Both the position numbers and the translations under genes were made by a program. A stretch of DNA of 48,563 nt from Marmoricola sp. (lineage in GTDB: Bacteria > Actinomycetota > Actinomycetes > Propionibacteriales > Nocardioidaceae), in assembly GCA_025964795.1 (NCBI GenBank), contig JAOPYC010000105.1, positions 1-48,563 of the forward strand. Reading direction: 5' to 3'. Shown here in pieces: positions 7,675 to 14,986 of this stretch (positions within the stretch are counted from its first letter, which is position 1; the number at the start of each line of letters is the position of its first letter). The notes under the pieces were generated by a model. It ran no database searches, was not told the origin of the DNA, and saw nothing but the letters and a program-made list of their open reading frames with translations.

Positions 7675-9021
7675 ATGGAGGCTGTGACCGACTCCCGCGA
7701 GACCTACAAGATCCTGGATCTCGCGCTCCGGATCGGCGAGATCCTGCTGTCCTCGGGAGCCGGTGCCGCCGACGTGACCGCGACGATGCAGGAGCTCACC
7801 CGCCACTACGGGCTGCGCAACGCCGACGTCGACGTGACCTTCACGCTGCTGCGGATGAGCTACCAGGACGACCCCGACGAGATGCCCGTGCTGCTGACCC
7901 GCAACATCAGCGCGCGCGACATCGACTACGACGACCTGACCCGCACCCACGACCTGGTGCTGGACGTGCTGCTGGACCGGGTGAGCCTCACCGAGGCGCG
8001 GGCCCGGGTCGCCCGGGTCAACTCCACCGGCCACTGGTTGCCGCGCTGGGCCGTCGTGCTCGGCTCGGGGGTGGTCGGCGGCGGCATCACCCTCGTGCTG
8101 GGCGGCGACGCGATCATCACGGCCGTGGCCGCGGTGGCCGGCGTGCTGATCACGGTGCTCACCCGCACGATGAACCGGCAGCGGTGGCCGATGTTCTACC
8201 AGCAGATCGCCGGCGGCATGCTGGCCGCGCTGATCGCGCTCGGCACCGCCGCGCTGGGCCTCGAGGTGGACACCTCGCTGGTGATCACGGCCGGCATCGT
8301 GCTGCTGCTCTCGGGGATCGGGTTCATGGGTGCGATCCAGGACGCGCTCAGCGGCTTCTACCTGACCGCCGGAGCACGGATCATCGAGGCGATGCTGGCC
8401 ACCGCCGGCCTGATCGGCGGGGTCTCGGCGGGGCTCGCGCTGGCCCCGGCGTTCGGGGTGAGCCTCGACTACGTCCGGCCCGGTGAGTCGGGCCTGGCCA
8501 ACCCTCCTCTGGTCCTGGTCGGCGCCATCGTGTCCGCGAGCGCCTTCGCGTTCACCTGCTACGCGCCGATGCGCGCCCTGCCCGCCGTCGCGATGACGAC
8601 CCTCCTCGGGAACCTCGCCTACCTGGCCATGGACGACCCGAACGCGACGATGCCGTGGGCGGCGTCGTGCGCCGCCGTGATCATCGGCGTGGTCAGCTTC
8701 ACGATCGCCGGCCGGGTCGGCGTACCCCCACTCGTGGTGGTCGTGCCCGCCCTGGTCCCGCTGCTTCCCGGCCTGCTGATCTATCGCGGGCTCAGCGCGA
8801 TGTCGGAGAGCAACTCGACCGGCATCCTGCAGCTCAGTGCCGCGGCCGCGACCACGATCGCGCTCGCCTCCGGCGTCATCCTGGGGGAGTACATCGCCCA
8901 GCCGATCAAGCGCAACGCCCGTCGCCTCGAGGGCCGGCTGTCGGGCCCGCGGATGGTCGGCGTGATGCACGGCCACCTGCCCCGGCGCAGCAGGAGCGCG
9001 GTCACCCGCACAGGCTCCTGA
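7675..9021 (+). CDS. ThrE-family threonine/serine exporter-like membrane protein
   Basis: A 448-residue inner-membrane protein of the ThrE/DUF1212 family. The N-terminal soluble part (residues about 1-120; LALRIGEILLSSGAGAADV then a stretch to DDLTRTHDLVLDVLLDRVS) matches the conserved ThrE_1 head. About ten hydrophobic helices follow (ThrE_1 and ThrE_2 parts), including the LVPLLPGLLIYRGL motif near the C-terminus. ThrE in Corynebacterium exports threonine and serine by proton motive force; the substrate here is inferred only from family. The ATG at 7675 was chosen as the family-like start; a GTG at 7684 also lies behind GGAGG, but too close. It appears monocistronic. Confidence 0.82.
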   Translation: MEAVTDSRETYKILDLALRIGEILLSSGAGAADVTATMQELTRHYGLRNADVDVTFTLLRMSYQDDPDEMPVLLTRNISARDIDYDDLTRTHDLVLDVLLDRVSLTEARARVARVNSTGHWLPRWAVVLGSGVVGGGITLVLGGDAIITAVAAVAGVLITVLTRTMNRQRWPMFYQQIAGGMLAALIALGTAALGLEVDTSLVITAGIVLLLSGIGFMGAIQDALSGFYLTAGARIIEAMLATAGLIGGVSAGLALAPAFGVSLDYVRPGESGLANPPLVLVGAIVSASAFAFTCYAPMRALPAVAMTTLLGNLAYLAMDDPNATMPWAASCAAVIIGVVSFTIAGRVGVPPLVVVVPALVPLLPGLLIYRGLSAMSESNSTGILQLSAAAATTIALASGVILGEYIAQPIKRNARRLEGRLSGPRMVGVMHGHLPRRSRSAVTRTGS

Positions 9022-9071
9022 CTCGCGCCTGGGGGTTGCGCAGAGCGGCGGACCGGGTTCGGATGTGAGGC

Positions 9072-11672
9072 ATGCGCCGCACTCGTCTCGGGGTCACCCT
9101 GCTCGCCGCCCTGCTCACCCCCACCCTGTTGCTGTCCGGGCCGGCCAGTGGCGATCCGGACCGGGGATCGAGCCCCGGCCCCACCACCAGGCTCGCCACC
9201 AGTCGGGAGCTGTCCACCAGCACCCGGCTCGCCGACCGTCGCAGCCTGGTCACGGCCGACCGGTTCTGGGAGATGGGCGCCCAGGACGGCAGCTATCCGG
9301 CGACCGGCTTCCATACCCGTGGCGAGATGGGCGGTTTCTGGACCCCGCCGATCAAGCTGCTCGACGGCATCTGGTTCAGGGCCGGCGGCGACTGGCTGGG
9401 CTCGCGGTCCTACACGAGCGGCTGGGGCTACCAGCGGATGGACCTCGGCACGCACGGCGGCGTCCGGATCACCCGCACCGACTTCGCCCCTGACGGGCTC
9501 CGGGCCGGGCTCGTCGGGCTGCGGCTCGAGTCCTCGCGGGCGACGACGCTGAAGCTCGCGGTCGACGCCCACTCCGAGCTGATGAAGGTCTACCCGTGGG
9601 GGGAGACCACGCCCAGCCAGACGGCGTACAACCTCCAGGACACCGGCAGTGTCAGCGGCGGCGACCTGGTGTTCCGCGAGCGGGGGCGGCCGCCCGTCGC
9701 CCACGCCGAGGCGCACGACTACGCCGCTGTCGTCGGCTCGCGGCTGACCCCGACCGGCAGCGCGCTCGGCCCCGGCCACCGGGGTCCCCAGGGCAACGTG
9801 CGCTGCCCGGCCTCGGGTCCGAACACGCCGACGCAGCCGGACCGCTGCGACGACACCGCCTACGGCCGCGGCACCGGCGGACAGCTGCAGTACGACGTGA
9901 CCGTGCCCAAGGGCGGGCGCACCGTCTGGTTCACGGTCGCCGGCTCGGACCAGGGACTGGCCGCGGCGCGGGCGGCCAAGGGCGCGGCGCTGGCGAACCC
10001 GGCCGCGCTGCTGCGCGCCAAGGTGGCGGCACGCCGGGCGGTCGACCGCAACACCCAGGTGAGCCTGCCGGGCGACCGGCTGCTCCAGCGGAGCGTGGAG
10101 TGGAGCAAGCAGAACCTCGCCTCGTCGGTGCAGGAGGCTCACCACCTCCAGGTGCGTACGACGAGCGCGGGCACGGTCTACCCGGCGCCGGTCGGCACCG
10201 TGGCGAGGGCCCGCTGGTACGGCGCAGGCTTCCCCGACTACCCGTGGCTGTTCGCCACCGACGGTGAGTACACCGGCTTCGCCGCCGTCACCAGTGGTCA
10301 GTTCGGCAGCATCGAGAGCCACCTGCGAGCCCTGCGGGACGTGAGCCTCGCGGCCAACGGGCAGAGCGGCAAGGTCGTGCACGAGGTGACCTCGGACGGC
10401 CAGGTCTACTTCGGGGCGAACAGCGACGCCGGCAACACCGACGAGACGGCGAAGTTCCCCTCGATCGTGGCGCTGGTCTGGCGATGGACCGGCGACGACC
10501 GGTTCCGCGACGAGATGTACGACTTCGCGGTCCGCAACCTGCACTACGTCTTCCGCGAGCTCGACGCCGACCACGACGGCTGGCCGGAGGGCCTCGGCAA
10601 CGTCGAGCGCGCCGGGATGGGGGAGGAGAAGCTCGACAACACCGTCTACACCATCCGCGGGCTGCGCGATCTCGCCGACCTGGCGGCCAGCAAGGGCGAC
10701 GCCGCGACCCGGAGGTGGGCGACCACCAGGGCGAGGAACCTGGAGCGCCGCTTCGAGCAGGCCTGGTGGAACGGCCCGGACACGAAGGCGTACGCCGACT
10801 CGCTGAAGAACCCGACGAACGCACAGGTCTTCCAACGTCACTGGACCGGCGTCACCCCGGCCGAGGTCGAGCTGAGGCGCCCGAGACGCGAGGACGGTCC
10901 ACTGGCCTCGCTGGCCCACGCCCGCGCCTTGGTGCAGCGACGCGAGGAGCCCTGCTACACGGGCGAGTTCGGGCTGTTCCACACCGGCGCCGGAGCCACG
11001 AGCGACCCGGCCGGGAACCCCGGCGCGACCTGCGACGGCGCCACCTCGTCGGTGAAGTCCGAGCGCTCGGTCTTCACGCTGAACTCCTCGATCATGGCGG
11101 CCGCCGAGGCGGCGCTCGGTCGCCTGGCCCCCGACCGGCTGGGTCGCTACACCACCGGCAACGCCCGGGTGCAGCTTGACCCGGCGGTGTGGGAGCTCCC
11201 CGGGGCGATGCCCGAGATCGCGCCGTCCCCGGACTTCGGCAGCAACATCGAGAAACTGTTCACCGAGCGCTCGATGGTGCTCCAGGCCTGGGGCACCTAC
11301 GGGATCCTGTGGCCGGTGGTGCACTACCAGCTCGGCGTCTCACCAGACCTGGGTCGGGACCGGGTGAGCGTGGTCCCGCAGGTCCCCGCGGGCCAGCACC
11401 GCGTCTCGGGTCGGCACGTCCGGCTCGGCTCCGGTGCCGTGGACGTGCGGGCCACGAGCACCGCGCACCGGCTGCGGACCGTCGTGGTGCAGACCGGACG
11501 GTGGCGGTTGCGGATCGGGGCCGTGCTGCCCCCCGGCGCGCGGGTGCGGTCGGTGCGGCTGGACGGCCGCGCTGCCGACTACCGCACCCTCAGCACGGCA
11601 CGCGGCCGGGTGGTCGTCGCCGACGGCGGCGCCCGCGCCGGCACGACGGACCTGGTGGTCCGCCTGCGCTAG
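9072..11672 (+). CDS. Secreted six-hairpin glycosidase-like protein
   Basis: An 866-residue exported protein with a signal peptide (MRRTRLGVTLLAALLTPTLL, cleavage near residue 27). An N-terminal beta-rich region (about 40-300) resembles the beta-sandwich that precedes many (alpha/alpha)6 glycosidases. Residues about 330-790 look like a six-hairpin toroid. Conserved acidic clusters include GFPDYPWLFATDGEYT (Asp389, Asp397) and DGWPEGLGNVE (Glu506), placed like substrate-binding and catalytic residues of GH15/GH63-type enzymes. The C-terminal 80 residues form a small beta domain. The polysaccharide target is unknown; extracellular oligosaccharide release is an inference. It has no transporter or regulator neighbour and no clear Shine-Dalgarno sequence. 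Confidence 0.75.
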   Translation: MRRTRLGVTLLAALLTPTLLLSGPASGDPDRGSSPGPTTRLATSRELSTSTRLADRRSLVTADRFWEMGAQDGSYPATGFHTRGEMGGFWTPPIKLLDGIWFRAGGDWLGSRSYTSGWGYQRMDLGTHGGVRITRTDFAPDGLRAGLVGLRLESSRATTLKLAVDAHSELMKVYPWGETTPSQTAYNLQDTGSVSGGDLVFRERGRPPVAHAEAHDYAAVVGSRLTPTGSALGPGHRGPQGNVRCPASGPNTPTQPDRCDDTAYGRGTGGQLQYDVTVPKGGRTVWFTVAGSDQGLAAARAAKGAALANPAALLRAKVAARRAVDRNTQVSLPGDRLLQRSVEWSKQNLASSVQEAHHLQVRTTSAGTVYPAPVGTVARARWYGAGFPDYPWLFATDGEYTGFAAVTSGQFGSIESHLRALRDVSLAANGQSGKVVHEVTSDGQVYFGANSDAGNTDETAKFPSIVALVWRWTGDDRFRDEMYDFAVRNLHYVFRELDADHDGWPEGLGNVERAGMGEEKLDNTVYTIRGLRDLADLAASKGDAATRRWATTRARNLERRFEQAWWNGPDTKAYADSLKNPTNAQVFQRHWTGVTPAEVELRRPRREDGPLASLAHARALVQRREEPCYTGEFGLFHTGAGATSDPAGNPGATCDGATSSVKSERSVFTLNSSIMAAAEAALGRLAPDRLGRYTTGNARVQLDPAVWELPGAMPEIAPSPDFGSNIEKLFTERSMVLQAWGTYGILWPVVHYQLGVSPDLGRDRVSVVPQVPAGQHRVSGRHVRLGSGAVDVRATSTAHRLRTVVVQTGRWRLRIGAVLPPGARVRSVRLDGRAADYRTLSTARGRVVVADGGARAGTTDLVVRLR

Positions 11673-11688
11673 CTGTGGACCCGGCGGG

Positions 11689-11778
11689 TCAGCCGCGCTT
11701 CACCAGCGGGTGCTGGGCGTTGAAGGACCACAGGGTGTGGGCGTCGAGGTAGCGGATCAGGCGACGGAGCGTGTTCAT
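11689..11778 (-). CDS. 29-residue small protein with a perfect ribosome site
   Basis: On the minus strand AGGAGGAACC immediately precedes an ATG at 11778, which opens a 29-codon frame to a TGA at 11689-11691. The peptide begins MNTLRRLIRYLDAHTL and ends HPLVKRG, giving a basic, amphipathic N-terminal helix and an aromatic middle. Such an exact ribosome site at an ideal distance is rare by chance in this DNA and argues that the frame is translated. It ends 17 bases from the convergent glycosidase-like gene and is divergent from the MBL-fold gene. No known family is assigned; a membrane-surface-binding or regulatory peptide is possible. Confidence 0.68.
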   Translation of the reverse strand: MNTLRRLIRYLDAHTLWSFNAQHPLVKRG

Positions 11779-11798
11779 GGTTCCTCCTGGGAAGTAGT

Positions 11799-11812
11799 TG
11801 GATCGTTCCAAG
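11799..11812. repeat. Inverted repeat TTGGA-TCGT-TCCAA
   Basis: TTGGATCGTTCCAA has perfect 5-bp arms around a 4-base centre. It lies 21 bases upstream of the 29-residue small protein, overlapping where its promoter or leader should be. It could be an operator or chance; it is short. Confidence 0.35.
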
Positions 11813-11917
11813 TCACTGTGCCCAACGAATGTGAACGCGAGTTCATGCCCCGGTCACGGCGCCGTTTCACGTGGGCTGAGTCACGAGATCCGGGTCACAG
11901 CGCCCCGGTTGTCCCCG

Positions 11918-11958
11918 CCGGGACCACGATCTCCCTCCCCGGGGGACACGATTTCCCT
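11918..11958. repeat. Direct repeat pair, 22-bp period, in the MBL-gene promoter
   Basis: CCGGGACCACGATCTCCCT (11918-11936) and CGGGGGACACGATTTCCCT (11940-11958) match at 15 of 19 positions and start 22 bp apart, about two helical turns. The second copy overlaps the expected -35 region of the leaderless start at 11978. This arrangement fits tandem regulator sites on one face of the DNA. Confidence 0.4.
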
Positions 11959-11965
11959 GCCGGGG

Positions 11966-11971
11966 CACACT
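11966..11971 (+). promoter_or_regulatory. Candidate -10 box of a leaderless start (CACACT)
   Basis: CACACT lies exactly six bases before the GTG at 11978, with no Shine-Dalgarno sequence between them, which is the same geometry as at seven other genes in this window. Its first base is not T, so the match is moderate. Confidence 0.45.
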
Positions 11972-11977
11972 GAGACG

Positions 11978-13069
11978 GTGAGCCGTCCCCGTATCCCCGT
12001 CCTGGCCGCGCTGGCCTTCGCGCCGTCCCTGCTGACCGCGGCCCGGGGCGTACGCCGCTCCCTGGGCGCCGGCACCCGCCGCTTCGACTACACCGCCTCG
12101 CCGCAGTTCGCGGACGGCCTGTTCCACAACCGGCTCGCCACCACCGACACACCCTCGGGCAGCACCGCAGGCATGGCCGCCGAGTTCGCCACCAAGGGCC
12201 GCAAGGGCAAGCCGCGCCAACCCGTGCGGCTGGTCACCCCCGACCTGGCGGAGCAGGCCGCCGACCTCGCGGCCACCTGGCTCGGCCACGCCACCGTGCT
12301 GCTGGAGCTCGAGGGCCGCTGGGTGCTCACCGATCCCGTGTGGAGCGAGCGCGTCTCGCCGTCGCGCACGGTCGGCCCACGGCGCAACCACCCGGTGCCG
12401 ATGCCGCTGGCCGACCTGCCCCGGCTGTCCGCGGTGCTGATCTCGCACGACCACTACGACCACCTGGACACCGCCACCATCGAGACGCTGCTCCGGACGC
12501 AGGACATGCCGTTCGTCGTGCCGCTCGGCATCGGGGAGCACCTGAGCCGGTGGGGCGTCCCGGACGACCGCATCGTCGAGCTCGACTGGGACCAGGCCCA
12601 CGTCGTCGACGGCCTCACCTTCACCTGCACCGAGGCACGCCACTTCTCAGGACGCAGCCTCGGCAACAACACCACGCTGTGGGCCAGCTGGGTGCTGGCT
12701 GGAGAGCAGCGCCGGGTGTTCTTCGGCGGTGACTCGGGCTACACGCCGGCCTTCGCGGGCATCGGTGAGCGCTACGGCCCGTTCGACCTGACCATCCTGC
12801 CGATCGGCGCCTACGACGTCCGCTGGCCCGACGTGCACATGGACCCGGCGGAGGCCGTCCAGGCGCACCTCGAGCTCCGCGGCGCGACGCTGCTGCCGAT
12901 CCACTGGGCCACCTTCGACCTCGCCTTCCACGAGTGGGCCGACCCCGTCGAGTGGGTGGTCAAGGAGACCGCCAACCAGGGCGTCGCGCTGGCCGTGCCG
13001 GCGCCGGGAGCGCGGTTCGAGCCGGCCGGGGAGCTGCCCGCGGAGCCGTGGTGGCAGGCCTCGCTGTAG
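11978..13069 (+). CDS. MBL-fold metal-dependent hydrolase (NAPE-PLD/UlaG-like)
   Basis: A 363-residue hydrolase of the metallo-beta-lactamase superfamily. The signature SHDHYDHLD gives the HxHxDH metal site (His157, His159, Asp161, His162); further ligands are suggested by FFGGDSGYTP and by the histidine in LPIHWATFDLAFHEW. The pattern TWLGHATVLLELEG near residue 100 and the downstream DPVWSERVSP segment match the N-acyl-phosphatidylethanolamine phospholipase D-like branch, so a phosphodiester or lactone substrate is plausible but unproven. The N-terminus has one hydrophobic stretch (VLAALAFAPSLLTAARG) that may anchor it to the membrane. The GTG at 11978 was chosen from the leaderless promoter spacing; longer in-frame starts have no ribosome site. 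Confidence 0.82.
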   Translation: MSRPRIPVLAALAFAPSLLTAARGVRRSLGAGTRRFDYTASPQFADGLFHNRLATTDTPSGSTAGMAAEFATKGRKGKPRQPVRLVTPDLAEQAADLAATWLGHATVLLELEGRWVLTDPVWSERVSPSRTVGPRRNHPVPMPLADLPRLSAVLISHDHYDHLDTATIETLLRTQDMPFVVPLGIGEHLSRWGVPDDRIVELDWDQAHVVDGLTFTCTEARHFSGRSLGNNTTLWASWVLAGEQRRVFFGGDSGYTPAFAGIGERYGPFDLTILPIGAYDVRWPDVHMDPAEAVQAHLELRGATLLPIHWATFDLAFHEWADPVEWVVKETANQGVALAVPAPGARFEPAGELPAEPWWQASL

Positions 13070-13123
13070 CCGCCTGACCCCGCGCCGGCCCTTCACAGGG
13101 ACGAGATGCTCGCCTAGGTTCGA

Positions 13124-13145
13124 AGATCTGGGACATCCCAGATCT
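13124..13145. repeat. Perfect palindrome before the subtilisin-like gene
   Basis: AGATCTGGGA, two bases, TCCCAGATCT: perfect 10-bp arms. It ends 20 bases before the ATG at 13166, just ahead of the GAAGAGGGA ribosome site. No T run follows, so an operator or a 5'-leader hairpin is likelier than a terminator. Confidence 0.6.
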
Positions 13146-13165
13146 CGGGAAGAGGGAGTATCACC

Positions 13166-14899
13166 ATGCGAAACAGTCGAGTACTGGCCGCGTGTGGTGC
13201 GGCCGCCCTCGTCGCCGCCGCTCTGGCACCGGTCGGAGCAGGCAGCGCGAGCGCCAAGGTCGTGCACACCGGCAAGCAGGACAGCTATCTCGTGCTCAGC
13301 AAGACCGCAGCCGGGGCCCAGGACGTGGCCGCCAGGCTGCGCGCCCAGGGCGCGACCGTCACCTCCGTGAACCAGGACGTCGGCATGGTCGCCGTACGCT
13401 CCGACGACGCGAACTTCCGCAACACCGCGGGTGCGGTCGCGGGGGTCCAGGGCGTCGCGGCGGACCGCGTCGTGGGTCGTACGCCGGCCCGCGACACCTC
13501 CAAGGTCGAGCGCGAGAACCTCCATGCCGTCAAGGCAGGACGCGCCCCCGCCCCTCGGCGGGCCGCCGCGAAGGCCACGAGCAACGGGGACCCGCTGGAC
13601 AACAACCTGTGGGGCATGCGGATGATCAAGGCCGACCAGGCGCACACCCGCACCCTCGGCAACCGCAAGGTCAAGGTCGGGATCATGGACACCGGCGTGC
13701 AGGCCGACCACCCCGACATCCACCCGAACTTCGACAACCGGGACTCCCGCAACTTCACCACCGACATCGTGGCCATCGACGGTCCGTGCGAGGCGAAGAA
13801 CTGCATCGACCCGGTCGGCGTCGACGACGACGGCCACGGCACCCACACCGCCGGCACCATCGCGGCCGCGATGAACGGCTTCGGCCTCAGCGGCGTGGCG
13901 CCGAAGGCGACCATCGTCGAGGTGCGCGCCGGTCAGGACAGTGGCTACTTCTTCGCCGGCCCGACCGTGAACGCGCTGACCTACTCCGGCGACGCCGGGC
14001 TCGACGTGGTGAACATGTCGTTCTACGTCGACCCGTGGCTCTACAACTGCCGCGGCGGAGCTCCCGAGGACACCCCGGAGCAGGCGCAGGACCAGGACGT
14101 GATCATCCAGACCGTCAACCGCGCGCTGCGCTACGCCCACCGCAAGGGCGTCACGCTGGTCGCGGCCGCGGGCAACGAGCACACCGACCTGGCCAACCCG
14201 GGCACCGACGTCGGCAGCCCCGACTACGGCGACCCGGCGCACCCGCGGACCATCGACAACGACAGCTGCGTCGACCTGCCGACGGAGGGCCCGCACGTCC
14301 TCGGGGTCACCGCGCTCGGCCCGTCGGGTCGCAAGTCGGACTTCTCGAGCTACACCACCGAGCCGCGCTCGGGCGAGATCGAGTTCTCGGCCCCCGGTGG
14401 GTGGTACCGGGACGGCGTCGGCACCCCGTCCTTCCAGACGAACGGCAACCTGATCCTCTCGACGTACCCCCTGGGGCCGCTGCAGGCGTCCGGTGAGGTC
14501 GACGCGAACGGGAACGTCACGCCGCTCGGCCAGGGGACCGGGGTGGTCAAGCAGTGCCAGGCCACGCCGGCGAAGGGCACCAGCGCCTGCGCCTACTACG
14601 CCTGGCTGCAGGGCACCTCGATGGCCTCGCCGCACGCCGCCGGCGTCGCCGCGCTGGCGGTCGGGGCGCACGGCCACCGGGAGGGTCGCGGCCGGAACGC
14701 GGGCTTCGGGATGGCTCCGAACGCGGTCGCTCGACTGATGACCCGCACCGCCATCGACCACACCTGCCCCGCCGGCGGGGCGCAGAGCTACACCGACGTG
14801 GGCCGCGACGCTACGTGGACCGCACCGTGCGTCGGCAACGCCCGGCGCAACGGCCTCTACGGTGCCGGGATCGTCAACGCCTGGGGCGTCGTCCGCTAG
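13166..14899 (+). CDS. Secreted subtilisin-like serine protease (S8)
   Basis: A 577-residue exported protease. A signal peptide (residues 1-30, ending SASA) is followed by an inhibitor_I9-like propeptide (about 40-105, containing DSYLVLSKTAAGAQDVAARL) and the peptidase S8 domain. The catalytic triad is complete: Asp175 (GIMDTGVQ), His224 (DGHGTHTAG) and Ser485 (GTSMASPHAAG), with oxyanion-hole region AAAGNEHT. A cysteine-containing insert lies between His and Ser, and a short cysteine-bearing tail follows the Ser. It probably degrades extracellular protein. The ATG follows GAAGAGGGA, and a perfect palindrome just upstream suggests regulated expression or a structured leader. It is otherwise isolated between the MBL-fold gene and pcrA. 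Confidence 0.93.
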   Translation: MRNSRVLAACGAAALVAAALAPVGAGSASAKVVHTGKQDSYLVLSKTAAGAQDVAARLRAQGATVTSVNQDVGMVAVRSDDANFRNTAGAVAGVQGVAADRVVGRTPARDTSKVERENLHAVKAGRAPAPRRAAAKATSNGDPLDNNLWGMRMIKADQAHTRTLGNRKVKVGIMDTGVQADHPDIHPNFDNRDSRNFTTDIVAIDGPCEAKNCIDPVGVDDDGHGTHTAGTIAAAMNGFGLSGVAPKATIVEVRAGQDSGYFFAGPTVNALTYSGDAGLDVVNMSFYVDPWLYNCRGGAPEDTPEQAQDQDVIIQTVNRALRYAHRKGVTLVAAAGNEHTDLANPGTDVGSPDYGDPAHPRTIDNDSCVDLPTEGPHVLGVTALGPSGRKSDFSSYTTEPRSGEIEFSAPGGWYRDGVGTPSFQTNGNLILSTYPLGPLQASGEVDANGNVTPLGQGTGVVKQCQATPAKGTSACAYYAWLQGTSMASPHAAGVAALAVGAHGHREGRGRNAGFGMAPNAVARLMTRTAIDHTCPAGGAQSYTDVGRDATWTAPCVGNARRNGLYGAGIVNAWGVVR

Positions 14900-14986
14900 C
14901 CGCGGAGCAGCCTGTGCCCGGCCGGTCCACAGCCGGGAGGACCGAGGAGGGCGACTGTCGTCTCGCGCACGTAGGGTTGGCGAGAC

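Noticed and set aside
8781-11324. 847-codon open frame on the minus strand
   Set aside because: It is antisense to the glycosidase-like gene, with low-complexity R/V/G/H composition and no recognisable motif.
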